Assembly: GCF_011046735.1 (NCBI RefSeq)
Contig: NZ_CP049258.1
Span: 4,048,001 to 4,112,000 of the forward strand
DNA: 64,000 nucleotides
From: Nordella sp. HKS 07
GTDB taxonomy: Bacteria; Pseudomonadota; Alphaproteobacteria; Rhizobiales; Aestuariivirgaceae
Reading direction: 5' to 3'
Part shown: positions 50,843 to 59,421 of the stretch, one piece after another
How the letters are laid out: each line of letters opens with the position of its first letter
Numbering within the stretch: position 1 is the first letter of the stretch
Position numbers and translations under genes: made by a program
Notes under the pieces: generated by a model
What the model was told of the DNA's origin: nothing
The model's input: only the letters and a program-made list of their open reading frames with translations
Database searches by the model: none

Positions 50843-52024
50843 ATGCTCGATCCCTTCATTGCCGACTGGCTCAATCTCCTGCTGCGCTGGGCGCATATGA
50901 TCGCCGGCATCGCCTGGATCGGCACGTCCTTCTATTTCGTGGCGCTCGACTTCTCGCTGAAGCGCCGTGCCGGCCTGCCGGCCGGGGTCTATGGCGAGGC
51001 CTGGGAAGTCCATGGCGGCGGCTTCTATCATGTGCAGAAATATTCGGTGGCGCCCACCGACCTCCCGCCCGACCTCATCTGGTTCAAATGGGAAGCCTAT
51101 CTCACCTGGGTGACGGGCTTTCTGCTGCTCATCGTCCAGTTTTATTTCAACGCGACGACCTTCCTGATAGACCCCTCGATTTTGCCACTGACGCCCTGGC
51201 AGGCGATCGGCATCTCGCTTGCCGGCCTCGCCGCCGGCTGGTTCATCTATGACGGGCTCTGCCGCTCGCCCCTGGTACATCGCCCGGGCCTTCTGGCGCT
51301 CGCCGTCTTCGTGCTGATCCTGATCGCCGCCTATGGCTTCACCCATGTCTTTTCCGGACGCGGCGCCCTCATCCATGTCGGCGCTTTCATCGGCACGATG
51401 ATGGCGGCCAATGTCTTCGCCGTCATCATCCCCAATCAGAGGAAGATCACCGCCGCCCTTCTGCGCGGCGAGGCGCCCGATCCGAAATTCGGCATCACCG
51501 GCAAGCAGCGCTCGCTGCACAATACCTATCTGACCTTGCCGGTCCTCCTGATGATGATCAGCAACCACTATCCGATGATCACCAATCATCCGCAGGCCTG
51601 GATCCTGATCGGGCTGATCGTCATCGGCGGCGCGTCCTTGCGCCACTTCCTGGTGCGCCACGAAGTGGGCGACGGTCTCGAGGAGATTTCCTGGACATTG
51701 CCGGTCATCTTCGGCGCGCTTGCCGCCGCCTTGTGGTTGACCGAGCCGGCGCAGAGGATCGGCGAAGGTCTCGTCGTTTCCGATGCGGAGGTTCAGGCGA
51801 TCACCGTCAAACATTGTGTCATGTGCCATGCGGTCAAGCCTGTCCATGCGGGTTTCAAGGAAGCGCCAAAGGGCGTGGCGCTTGAGACGCTCGACGAATT
51901 GCGCCGCTATGCCACCCAGATTGAGACCCAGGCGGTGCGCAACAAATCCATGCCGCTCGGCAACGAGACCGCCATGACGGATGAGGACCGCGCCAAGCTC
52001 GGCGCCTGGATTGCCGCGCAATGA
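50843..52024 (+). CDS. puuD: Membrane-bound urate oxidase with C-terminal cytochrome c domain
   Basis: 393 residues. About eight TM helices begin with LNLLLRWAHMIAGIAWIGTSFYFVALD. Family motifs are WEVHGGGFYHVQKY, FKWEAYLTWVTGFLLL, NVFAVIIPNQRKITAALLRG and TLPVLLMMISNHYPM. The C-terminal domain carries one heme c motif CVMCH near residue 325. PuuD oxidises urate to 5-hydroxyisourate, passing electrons to the respiratory chain instead of O2, so no peroxide forms. Its heme domain would need the CcmIEFH system, also encoded here. Stop and uraD start overlap (ATGA). Confidence 0.95.
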   Translation: MLDPFIADWLNLLLRWAHMIAGIAWIGTSFYFVALDFSLKRRAGLPAGVYGEAWEVHGGGFYHVQKYSVAPTDLPPDLIWFKWEAYLTWVTGFLLLIVQFYFNATTFLIDPSILPLTPWQAIGISLAGLAAGWFIYDGLCRSPLVHRPGLLALAVFVLILIAAYGFTHVFSGRGALIHVGAFIGTMMAANVFAVIIPNQRKITAALLRGEAPDPKFGITGKQRSLHNTYLTLPVLLMMISNHYPMITNHPQAWILIGLIVIGGASLRHFLVRHEVGDGLEEISWTLPVIFGALAAALWLTEPAQRIGEGLVVSDAEVQAITVKHCVMCHAVKPVHAGFKEAPKGVALETLDELRRYATQIETQAVRNKSMPLGNETAMTDEDRAKLGAWIAAQ

Positions 52025-52518
52025 TCACGCTTGCGGACATCAACGCCATGACCGGTGCCGATTTCATCGCCGCCTTCAGCGATGTGGCGGAAAATTCGCC
52101 CTGGGTGGCGGAAGCGGCTTGGCGGAAGCGTCCCTTCGCGAGCCGGGAGGATGTCGTCGCCGCGTTCGAGAGGGCGATGCGGGCCGCTCCAGACGCGGCG
52201 AAGCTGGCGCTCATCCGCGCCCATCCCGATCTCGCCACCAAAGCGAGGCTCACCCAGGATTCGACCAGCGAGCAGGCGGGCGCCGGGCTCGACCGGCTGT
52301 CGCCGGACGAATTCGCCCGCTTCACGGCGCTCAACGACACCTACAAGGCGCGCTTCGGCTTTCCCTTCATCTTCGCGGTGAAGGGGGCGACCAAGGAACA
52401 GATCCTCGCGGCCTTCGCGGCGCGCATCGAAAACAGCCCCGAGGCGGAGTTCGAGACAGCGATGACGCAGATCGCCCGTATCTTCCGCTTCCGCCTCGAG
52501 GACAGGATATCGGCATGA
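52021..52518 (+). CDS. uraD: OHCU decarboxylase
   Basis: 165 residues. ITLADINAMTGADFIAAF, the VAENSPWVAEAAWRKRPF segment, LIRAHPDLATKARL with the catalytic His, SEQAGAGLDRLSPDEFARF and FGFPFIFAVKG are all UraD signatures. It decarboxylates OHCU to S-allantoin. It is coupled at both ends by ATGA overlaps, with puuD and guaD. Confidence 0.96.
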   Translation: MITLADINAMTGADFIAAFSDVAENSPWVAEAAWRKRPFASREDVVAAFERAMRAAPDAAKLALIRAHPDLATKARLTQDSTSEQAGAGLDRLSPDEFARFTALNDTYKARFGFPFIFAVKGATKEQILAAFAARIENSPEAEFETAMTQIARIFRFRLEDRISA

Positions 52519-53807
52519 CCCGCATCGTCACCGGCATGCTTCTGACCTTCGGCGCTTCCGCGGCGGACTATCTGCATGAGCCGCAGGGCGCCGTCGTCAT
52601 CGGCGATGATGGCCGCATCCTGTGGCGTGGTGCGCGCCAAGCGCTGCCGGAGGCCTGGCGCGCGGCACCCGTGGACGATCATGGCGACTGCCTGATCCTG
52701 CCGGGTTTCATCGACGTCCATATCCATTTTCCACAATACCGCATGCTCGCGGCACCGGGAAAGGATCTGCTCGACTGGCTGAGTCGCTTCACCTTTCCGG
52801 AGGAAGCGCGTTACGGCGATGTGTCCTATGCCGAGGCGGCGGCGGAAAAATTCCTCGACCGTCTTATCGTCAACGGCACCACGTCGGCCATGGTCTTCTC
52901 CTCGGTGCACAACCAATGCGCCGGGGCGCTGTTCGCCGCTGCCCTGAAGCGGCGCATGGCGATATTGACCGGCAAGACCATGATGGACCGCGACGTGCCG
53001 CAAGCCGTGCGCGACACGGCCGAGGCTGGCGGGCGCGACAGCGAGGTGCTGTATCAGACATGGCATCGCCGCGACCGCTTGCGCTACGTAGTCTCGCCGC
53101 GCTTCGCCGTGACGTCGAGCGAAGCGCAGCTGCGCGTCTCGGCTGAGCTGATGCAGGCGCTGCCCGATGCCCTGATGCAGACGCATCTGTCCGAGAGTCA
53201 GGGTGAACTGGCACGCATCCGCGAGCTTTATCCGAACGACACGGACTATACCGATGTCTATGACCGTTTTGGCCTCCTCGGCGAGCGCAGCGTGTTCGCT
53301 CATGGCATTCATCTGTCCGAGCGCGAATGCAAGCGGCTGTCGGAGACGGGCTCAAGCGTCGCGCATTGTCCGACCTCGAACATGTTCTTGGGCTCTGGCC
53401 TCATGAGCATGGCTCATCTCGGCAAGCCGCCGCGTCCCGTCGGGCTGGGGCTCGGCACCGATGTCGGCGGCGGCACCAGCTATTCGATGCTGGCGACCAT
53501 GGGTGCGGCCTACAAGGTGCAGATGCTGACGGGCTACCGGCCGACCGCTCTCGAATTGTTCCATATGGCGACGCGACGCAATGCCGAAGTTCTCCGCCTC
53601 GCCGACGAGGTGGGATCGCTCGACAGCGGCAAATGGGCGGATATCGTGGTCATCGATCCCAAGGCGACGGATGTTCTGGCGAGCCGCCAGGAATTGTCGC
53701 AATCGCTCGAGGACATGTTGTTCGCTTTGGCGATACTGGGAGACGACCGCGCCATTCGCGCAACCTATGTGGCCGGGCGCAAGATTCATGAAAGACGAGT
53801 GACATGA
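52515..53807 (+). CDS. guaD: Guanine deaminase
   Basis: 430 residues from the ATG at 52515. The amidohydrolase metal motif LPGFIDVHIHFPQ near residue 66, TSAMVFSSVHNQ, SPRFAVTSSEAQL, QTHLSESQGELARI, AHGIHLSERECKRL, HCPTSNMFLGSG and LGTDVGGG match GuaD. It deaminates guanine to xanthine, the XDH substrate, in the cytoplasm. The open frame starts earlier (51981) but the ATG inside the uraD stop fits best. Confidence 0.95.
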   Translation: MTRIVTGMLLTFGASAADYLHEPQGAVVIGDDGRILWRGARQALPEAWRAAPVDDHGDCLILPGFIDVHIHFPQYRMLAAPGKDLLDWLSRFTFPEEARYGDVSYAEAAAEKFLDRLIVNGTTSAMVFSSVHNQCAGALFAAALKRRMAILTGKTMMDRDVPQAVRDTAEAGGRDSEVLYQTWHRRDRLRYVVSPRFAVTSSEAQLRVSAELMQALPDALMQTHLSESQGELARIRELYPNDTDYTDVYDRFGLLGERSVFAHGIHLSERECKRLSETGSSVAHCPTSNMFLGSGLMSMAHLGKPPRPVGLGLGTDVGGGTSYSMLATMGAAYKVQMLTGYRPTALELFHMATRRNAEVLRLADEVGSLDSGKWADIVVIDPKATDVLASRQELSQSLEDMLFALAILGDDRAIRATYVAGRKIHERRVT

Positions 53808-54718
53808 CCGATCTCTATCCCCGCGACATGAAGGGTTATGGCCGCGCCATCCCCGATCCCCAATGGCCCGGCGGCGCCCATGTGGCCGTGCAGTTCGTGC
53901 TCAATTACGAGGAGGGCGGCGAGAACTGCATCCTCCATGGCGATGCCGCCTCGGAGGCCTTCCTGTCCGAGATCGTCGGCGCCCAGGCCTGGCCCGGCAT
54001 GCGCCATTGGAACATGGAATCGATCTATGAATATGGCGCGCGCGCCGGCTTCTGGCGGCTGTGGCGCATGTTCACCGGACGCAGGATCCCTCTCACCATC
54101 TATGGTGTCGCCTCAGCGCTCCAGCGCTCGCCCGAGCAGACCCAGGCGATGAAGGAGGCGGACTGGGAGATCGCCAGCCACGGTCTCAAATGGATCGAAT
54201 ACAAGGACTTCCCGAAGGCCGATGAGCGCGCCCATCTGCTCGAGGCGATCCGCGTCCATACCGAGATCACCGGCGAGCGCCCGCTCGGCTGGTATACGGG
54301 GCGCTGCTCGGTCAATACGACGAAGCTGGTGATGGAGGAGGGCGGCTTCCTCTACTCGTCCGATGCCTATGCCGACGATCTGCCCTATTGGGTCGAGCGG
54401 CCGCAGGGCGGCGAGCATCTCATCATTCCCTATACGCTCGATGCCAACGACATGCGCTTCGCCACGCCGCAGGGCTTCAACAGCGGCGACCAGTTCTACG
54501 CCTATCTGAAGGACAGTTTCGACTGCCTCTATGAGGAGGGCCGCCGCGGCTCGCCCAAGATGATGTCGGTTGGCCTGCATTGCCGTCTCATCGGCCGGCC
54601 CGGCCGCGCCTTGGCGCTCGAGCGCTTCCTCGATTATGTGCAGAGCCACGACAAGGTGTGGGTGCCGCGCCGGATCGACATTGCGCGGCACTGGCACAAG
54701 TACTTCCCGCCATCGTGA
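53804..54718 (+). CDS. puuE: Allantoinase, polysaccharide-deacetylase type
   Basis: 304 residues. DLYPRDMKGYGRAIPDPQWPGG is the PuuE N-terminal signature. NYEEGGENCILHGDAASE, NMESIYEYGARAGFWRL, WEIASHGLKWIEY, GERPLGWYTGRCSVNT and YSSDAYADDLPYW follow. The NodB-like fold hydrolyses allantoin to allantoate without the metal pair of classical allantoinases. ATG overlaps the guaD stop. It ends 13 bp before the RAYT transposase gene. Confidence 0.95.
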   Translation: MTDLYPRDMKGYGRAIPDPQWPGGAHVAVQFVLNYEEGGENCILHGDAASEAFLSEIVGAQAWPGMRHWNMESIYEYGARAGFWRLWRMFTGRRIPLTIYGVASALQRSPEQTQAMKEADWEIASHGLKWIEYKDFPKADERAHLLEAIRVHTEITGERPLGWYTGRCSVNTTKLVMEEGGFLYSSDAYADDLPYWVERPQGGEHLIIPYTLDANDMRFATPQGFNSGDQFYAYLKDSFDCLYEEGRRGSPKMMSVGLHCRLIGRPGRALALERFLDYVQSHDKVWVPRRIDIARHWHKYFPPS

Positions 54719-54731
54719 CCGGCTGAGGAAC

Positions 54732-55304
54732 ATGGCCAGGCTCGCCCGCATCGTCATCCCGGATGTGCCGCATCATGTGGTGCAGCGGGCGCGCCCCGGC
54801 CTCAAGCTCTTCACCGATGATAGCGACTATGCCGAATACCGGGACATTCTCGAGCGCAACTTGCGCGGCGCGTGCCTCGTCTCGGCCTGTCTTATGCCCG
54901 ACCATGTGCATCTGATCGCGATCCCCTCGACCAGCGACGGGCTCGCTCGCATGCTGGGCGAGACGCGCCGACTCTATGCCCGCTACAAGGGACTGGGCCC
55001 GCAAGGCCTGTGGCGCGGGAGATATCTGTCCTGTCCGCTCGATGCCGCGCATGCCAAGGCCGCACTCGCCTATTTGAGCTTCAATCCTGTGCGCGCCGGC
55101 CTCGTGTCGCATCCCTCGGACTGGAAATGGCTGTTGGGCGAGCGGGATTTCGAAGGCCCCGCCGATGACAAGCATATTCAGACCATCCGCGCCGCGACGC
55201 GCACCGGAAGGCCCGCCGGCGATGCCGAGTTCTATGCCCGCATCGAATATGAGCTCGGACGTTCACTGCGACCCAGGAAGCGCGGCCGCAAGGCGCGGTG
55301 GTAG
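54732..55304 (+). mobile_element. REP-associated tyrosine transposase (RAYT, Y1/IS200-like)
   Basis: 190 residues from the ATG at 54732. The HUH metal motif is CLMPDHVHLIAIP near residue 60, and the C-terminal YLSFNPVRAGLV contains the presumed catalytic tyrosine. RIVIPDVPHHVVQRA at the start is characteristic of RAYT proteins. RAYTs are single-copy, non-self-moving transposases thought to spread REP palindromes; several such palindromes occur in this window. The gene sits between puuE and allA, two genes of one pathway, and reads toward allA. I see no flanking terminal repeats. Confidence 0.88.
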
Positions 55305-55310
55305 CGAGCC

Positions 55311-55805
55311 TCAGATTTTCAGGATCGCCGGCTCCAGCAGCGTCACTTCCTCGAGATTGCTGCCGGGTCCCTTGCGGTCGATGATCAGGAAATCGCTGTC
55401 GGCCTCGAGTGCCAGCAGCGGGAAGTGCCAGACATTGCGCGCGTAGTTGACGCCTTGCCGGCCGCTGGCGCGGAAGGCCCTGAGCGTGCCGGCGGTGGGC
55501 CGAGCTTGCGCTTCCGCGACGACGACGAGCCAGTCGCGATTCTGGAGAGGGTAGAAGGCCTGGCTGCCGAGCGGATGGCGCTCGACGAACGTGATCTCGA
55601 AGGGAAAGGCACGTGGCTGGCTGCGGAACAGGCTGACAATCGTCTCGCCGCCTTCCGTACCGGTATCTATCCGCGCCAGATCGTGGAAGCGCTCGGTGAA
55701 GCCCTGATTGATCGGATAATGATGGGCATCCGCCATCTCGATGACGTCGCCGAAGGGCGCGAAAGCGGCGCGGGTGAGGGGGGCAATCCTGAGAGTCGTC
55801 ATCAT
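55311..55805 (-). CDS. allA: Ureidoglycolate lyase
   Basis: 164 residues. [19 protein letters not shown], the [16 protein letters not shown] segment, [15 protein letters not shown], and [33 protein letters not shown] are AllA cupin signatures. It splits ureidoglycolate into glyoxylate and urea. Unlike the rest of the purine cluster it is on the minus strand, converging with the RAYT gene 6 bp away. A second in-frame ATG follows the first directly. Confidence 0.95.
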   Translation of the reverse strand: MMTTLRIAPLTRAAFAPFGDVIEMADAHHYPINQGFTERFHDLARIDTGTEGGETIVSLFRSQPRAFPFEITFVERHPLGSQAFYPLQNRDWLVVVAEAQARPTAGTLRAFRASGRQGVNYARNVWHFPLLALEADSDFLIIDRKGPGSNLEEVTLLEPAILKI

Positions 55806-56159
55806 GGTAAACTAACAACTAACGCCGTTGATGACCACAGGCTCATACGCGCCTCTCGCAAGGGCAGAGCCGGCATCGACTGTGGCCGACATGCAACGAA
55901 CATCGCTCCTTTCCACAAAAACTTATGCTGCCTGAAAATGCGTCACGTCCACGGGTGCACGAGCAAGTGATTGAAATTGCTGAACGGGCTCCACCATGTG
56001 GTGAGATTGTGACAAGCTGACGTTACGCGCGCCATGAAAATGTCGTTAGTTGTGGCAGGCTTGTAATGTTATCAAGTCAAAGGGTTGGGGAACCGAATGG
56101 CGCCCTGAGGGACGGCGCTGTTATGTCATGGTTCACCAATTCGAGGGGAAGCCTGAGTA
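55806..56159. promoter_or_regulatory. 354-bp divergent region between allA and the polysaccharide export gene
   Basis: No gene is seen. The region is AT-richer than average and must hold both promoters. CACCA-TG-TGGTG near 55993-56004 is a small perfect inverted repeat that could be an operator. GAGGGGAAGC precedes the export gene as its ribosome site. Confidence 0.45.
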
Positions 56160-57308
56160 ATGCGTGCAAAAAAATCTGTGGTCTTGCCGGCCATACTTTC
56201 TGTTGCTTTGACCGGCTGCGCGGCGCTCCCGAGTGAAGGGCCGCAAAGCAAGCAGATCGAGAAAGCCTATCTCGAGAAGAACACCGCCGGTTTCTCTCTG
56301 GTCAATGTCAACCGGCCCGTCGCTGATTATCTGTCCCGCTACAAAGGCCAGAGCTTCGGCGACCGTTTCGGCAAGGGCAAGCCGATGCGCGCCGAGACGA
56401 TCGGGCCCGGTGACGTTCTGACCGTCACGATCTGGGAAGCCGATCAGACCGGCGTCTTCGCCAGCACCAACACCGCCGATCGCGGCACCATTCCCGATAT
56501 CGAGGTGAGCAGCGCGGGAACCATCAGCATTCCCTATGCCGGCACCATCAAGGCGGCCGGCCGCACGCCGCAGGGCCTGGGCCAAGCCATCACCAAGGCG
56601 CTCGAAGCCAAGGCGGTCGAGCCGCAAGTGCACGTCGCGCGCAAGGAGAAGGTGGCTTCCATCGTCACCGTGACAGGCGGCGTCGGCAAATCCGGCCTCT
56701 ACCCGCTGAGCCTGCGCGGCGATTCGCTGCTCGATGTCATTGCCGGTTCCGGCGGCTCCTCCTATCCGCCCTATGAGACGGTGGTGAACATCACGCGGCG
56801 CGGTGAGATCGCGACATCCTATCTCGATCACGTTATCGAGACGCCGGCCGACAATATCTATTTGCGCCCGGGCGATCAGATCAGCATCGAGCGCAAGCCC
56901 AGAACCTATACCGCCTTCGGCGCGGTGGAGCGCAAGGGCAATCTCGAATTCGGCGCCAGCAATCTCAATCTACTCGAGGCGGTCGGCAAAGCCTCGGGTC
57001 TGTCCGACATCCGTGCCGATGCCTCGGGTGTCTTCCTGTTCCGCTACGAGAAGCGCCAGGTTGCCGAGCGCTTCGCCAGCGAGCCGGTGACGGTCTCTGG
57101 CAAGGAGGTGCCGGTGATCTACAGACTCGATCTCAAGGATCCGAGCCAGTATTTCTTCGCCCAGTCGATCGCCATGCGTGACCGCGATGTGATCTATGTG
57201 GCCGACGCCTCGACAGTGTCGCTGCAGAAGTTCCTGGGCCTGCTGGGCTCGGCTCTGTCGCCGCCAGGTGCGGCGGTGCGCACCGTGACGACGGTGAATG
57301 CCTTGTGA
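56160..57308 (+). CDS. Polysaccharide export outer-membrane lipoprotein (OPX/Wza-like)
   Basis: 382 residues. A lipoprotein signal with the lipobox LTGC places the modified Cys at residue 20. The poly-export domain starts at IGPGDVLTVTIWEADQTGVF, continues GTISIPYAGTIKAAGRTPQGL, and SLBB-type units follow (VTVTGGVGKSGLYPLSLRGDSLLDVIAGSGG and TAFGAVERKGNLEFGASNLNLLEAVGKASGL). OPX proteins form the outer-membrane exit of capsule or exopolysaccharide systems. No glycosyltransferase or Wzc gene is beside it. Its stop abuts the stop of the convergent phosphatase gene. Confidence 0.93.
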   Translation: MRAKKSVVLPAILSVALTGCAALPSEGPQSKQIEKAYLEKNTAGFSLVNVNRPVADYLSRYKGQSFGDRFGKGKPMRAETIGPGDVLTVTIWEADQTGVFASTNTADRGTIPDIEVSSAGTISIPYAGTIKAAGRTPQGLGQAITKALEAKAVEPQVHVARKEKVASIVTVTGGVGKSGLYPLSLRGDSLLDVIAGSGGSSYPPYETVVNITRRGEIATSYLDHVIETPADNIYLRPGDQISIERKPRTYTAFGAVERKGNLEFGASNLNLLEAVGKASGLSDIRADASGVFLFRYEKRQVAERFASEPVTVSGKEVPVIYRLDLKDPSQYFFAQSIAMRDRDVIYVADASTVSLQKFLGLLGSALSPPGAAVRTVTTVNAL

Positions 57309-58100
57309 TCAGGATTTGATCTTCACAAGGGCGCTGAGCGGCGCATAGAGATGAGGATTGCTGACCAGGACTTCATTGCCCTTGTTGAGGCCGTCCCCGC
57401 TGAGAAAATCGTTCATGCGTCCGCCGGCTTCCTTGACGATGCAGAGGCCGGCGGCGACGTCCCAGGCGTTGATATGCGCCTCCCAATAGCCGTCGAGCCT
57501 TCCGTCGGCGGTGAAGGCGAGACCGAGCGCCCCTGAGCCGAGACGGCTATATTCGCAATGCGCTTCGAGCAGAGCCTTGACCGCCTCGGCATGCGGCGCC
57601 GCCGGGCGGCGATAGCTGAAGCCGATGCAGAGCCGCGCTTCTTCCAGCGACCTGGTCTTGCTGACCTCGATTTTCCTGCCATTGAGGGTCGCACCTTTGC
57701 CGCGCCGCGCCGCATAGAGTTCCTCGGTGACCGGATTGTAGATCACGCCGATCACGAATTCGCCGTCGGCGAGAAGCCCCAGGGAAACGCACCAGAGCGG
57801 GATGCCGCGCAGGAAATTGGCGGTGCCGTCGATCGGGTCGATGATCCAAATCGCCTTCGCGCCGGGGTTCTTGGCGCCGCGCTCCTCGCCCAGGAAGCCG
57901 TCCTCGGGAAAGAGTTGTTGCAAGGCGCCGACGATTTTGTCCTCGCAGGCCCGGTCGGCCTCGCTCACCAGGTCCTGGGTTCCCTTGCGCTCGATATCGA
58001 GTTCACCCCGCCGGTGGTAGGCCTCGGCGGCGAGGCGGCCGGCCTCGCGCGCCACACCCAGCGCCGCCCAATATCTGATCTCGATCTCGCTCGTATCCAC
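57309..58100 (-). CDS. Inositol monophosphatase-family phosphatase
   Basis: 263 residues, GTG start at 58100 with AAGGAGGA before it. Li+-sensitive phosphatase motifs are seen: LVSEADRACEDKIVGALQQLFPEDGFLGEE near residue 45, WIIDPIDGTANFLRGIPLW near 85 and the C-terminal AWDVAAGLCIVKEAGGRM. These bind Mg2+ and the phosphate ester. Substrate could be inositol-1-phosphate, histidinol phosphate or PAP; the sequence alone does not decide. It shares no gap with the convergent export gene. Confidence 0.9.
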   Translation of the reverse strand: MDTSEIEIRYWAALGVAREAGRLAAEAYHRRGELDIERKGTQDLVSEADRACEDKIVGALQQLFPEDGFLGEERGAKNPGAKAIWIIDPIDGTANFLRGIPLWCVSLGLLADGEFVIGVIYNPVTEELYAARRGKGATLNGRKIEVSKTRSLEEARLCIGFSYRRPAAPHAEAVKALLEAHCEYSRLGSGALGLAFTADGRLDGYWEAHINAWDVAAGLCIVKEAGGRMNDFLSGDGLNKGNEVLVSNPHLYAPLSALVKIKS

Positions 58101-58118
58101 GTGTCCTCCTTAAATTAG

Positions 58119-58234
58119 CTAGATCACGATCAATTCAGGTCGGCTCGACCTGAATTGATGAACGTGATCGAGATTCTTAAGTTTAGCGCGCGATCGGACG
58201 GAAAACCGGAATCCACTTTTCCTGATCGCGCGCT
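58119..58234 (+). repeat. CTAGATCACGAT palindromic repeat, intergenic copy with open 39-codon frame
   Basis: Starts CTAGATCACGATCAATTC at 58119 and ends TGATCGCGCGCTT near 58234. Internal arms TCAATTCAGGTCG / CGACCTGAATTGA make a 13-bp stem with a short loop. Blocks AACGTGATCGA, GAAAACCGG and CTTTTCCTGATC match the pepN copy. Read from CTA, the frame is open for 39 codons and gives LDHDQF... KPESTFPDRAL, aligned to the pepN insert. Confidence 0.8.
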
Positions 58235-58260
58235 TGCCAAGGCTTTTCCCTTGGTCCAAG

Positions 58261-58278
58261 CTGTCACACAACTGTCAT
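58261..58278 (+). promoter_or_regulatory. Pho-box-like sequence upstream of the AfuA-like operon
   Basis: CTGTCACACAACTGTCAT consists of two 7-mers, CTGTCAC and CTGTCAT, separated by ACAA. The spacing and words match the alphaproteobacterial PhoB site (CTGTCAT-N4-CTGTCAT) with one mismatch. It lies 58 bp before the start of the binding-protein gene. Confidence 0.65.
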
Positions 58279-58336
58279 ATTTCGTCAAAGGCAGCCGACT
58301 CCACGAACTGGAGCAATGGCAACTGGGGAGGAATGT

Positions 58337-59368
58337 ATGAGGTTATCAGCCGGAAGTCTTGTTGCGTCTTTAGCCGCCATCGCCGCCTTGGCCTTCGCCA
58401 CGACGGCGCGCGCCGAGGGCAATCTCACCGTCTACTGCTCGGTCCAGGAGGAATGGTGCCAGCTGATGGTGAACGAATTCCAGAAGGCGACCGGCATCAC
58501 CGTCGCCATGACGCGCAAGAGTTCGGGCGAGACATTCGCCCAGGTGAAGGCGGAAGCCGCCAACCCCAAGGGCGACATCTGGTGGGGTGGCACCGGCGAT
58601 CCGCATCTTCAGGCGGCCGAGGAAGGGCTGACCGAGGCCTATGACTCGCCGAAAATGGCCGAGCTCCATGACTGGGCCGTCAAGCAGCATGAGACGGCGC
58701 AGAAACGCACCGTCGGAATCTATCTGGGCGCGCTCGGCTTTGGCTACAACACCGAGCTTCTCGAGCAGAAGAAGCTCGCGGCGCCCAAATGCTGGGCCGA
58801 TCTGATCAAGCCTGAATTCAAGGGCGAGGTGCAGGTCGCCAATCCCAATTCCTCCGGCACCGCCTATACTTTCGTCGCCACCCTGGTCCAGATCATGGGC
58901 GAGGACGAGGCCTTCAAATATCTGAAGGCGCTGGCCGAGAACATCAACCAGTATACGAAATCGGGCGCCGCCCCGGCGCAAGCTGCGGCACGTGGCGAGA
59001 CCCTGATCGGCATCGCCTTCCAGCACGATATCGTGACACCGACCATCACCTCCAATGCGCCGATCAAGAACGTGTCGCCCTGCGAGGGGACCGGATTCGA
59101 GATCGGCTCGATGAGCATCATCAAGGGCGCTCCCAACTTGGAGAATGCCAAGAAATGGTATGACTGGGCGTTGACGCCTGAGGCGCAGAAGCTCGCCGCC
59201 CAGGCCAATTCCTACCAGAACCCGTCCAACAAGGCGGCGCCGATCCCTGAGCAGGCGCCCAAGATGGCCGACATCAAGCTCATCGATTACGACTTCGCGA
59301 AATTCGGCTCATCCGCCGAACGCAAGCGTCTGCTGAGCCGCTGGGACACGGAGATCGGCGCGAAATAA
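58337..59368 (+). CDS. Periplasmic binding protein of an iron/aminoethylphosphonate-type ABC transporter (AfuA/FbpA-like)
   Basis: 343 residues from the ATG at 58337, with GGGGAGGA five bases upstream. Signal peptide LVASLAAIAALAFATTARA, then the FbpA/AfuA fold: GNLTVYCSVQEEWCQLMVNEFQ, TRKSSGETFAQVKAEAANPKGDIWWGG, GALGFGYNTELL, QVANPNSSGTAYTFVATLVQ and GIAFQHDIVTP. Homologues are named ferric-binding proteins, but the typical Tyr-Tyr iron ligands are not evident. A Pho-box-like site precedes it, and I recall afuA as PhoB-regulated in rhizobia and related transporters as carriers of 2-aminoethylphosphonate. A phosphonate substrate is therefore preferred, as inference. Confidence 0.85.
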   Translation: MRLSAGSLVASLAAIAALAFATTARAEGNLTVYCSVQEEWCQLMVNEFQKATGITVAMTRKSSGETFAQVKAEAANPKGDIWWGGTGDPHLQAAEEGLTEAYDSPKMAELHDWAVKQHETAQKRTVGIYLGALGFGYNTELLEQKKLAAPKCWADLIKPEFKGEVQVANPNSSGTAYTFVATLVQIMGEDEAFKYLKALAENINQYTKSGAAPAQAAARGETLIGIAFQHDIVTPTITSNAPIKNVSPCEGTGFEIGSMSIIKGAPNLENAKKWYDWALTPEAQKLAAQANSYQNPSNKAAPIPEQAPKMADIKLIDYDFAKFGSSAERKRLLSRWDTEIGAK

Positions 59369-59421
59369 CTGACGGCTTGGGTCTGGCGGCCTTTCGGTCG
59401 CCGGCCCTGTCGCATATCGCC

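Noticed and set aside
58155-58340. A 61-codon plus-strand small gene before the AfuA-like gene
   Set aside because: It comes mostly from the palindromic repeat frame and runs into the promoter region; no ribosome site. Reported as repeat instead.
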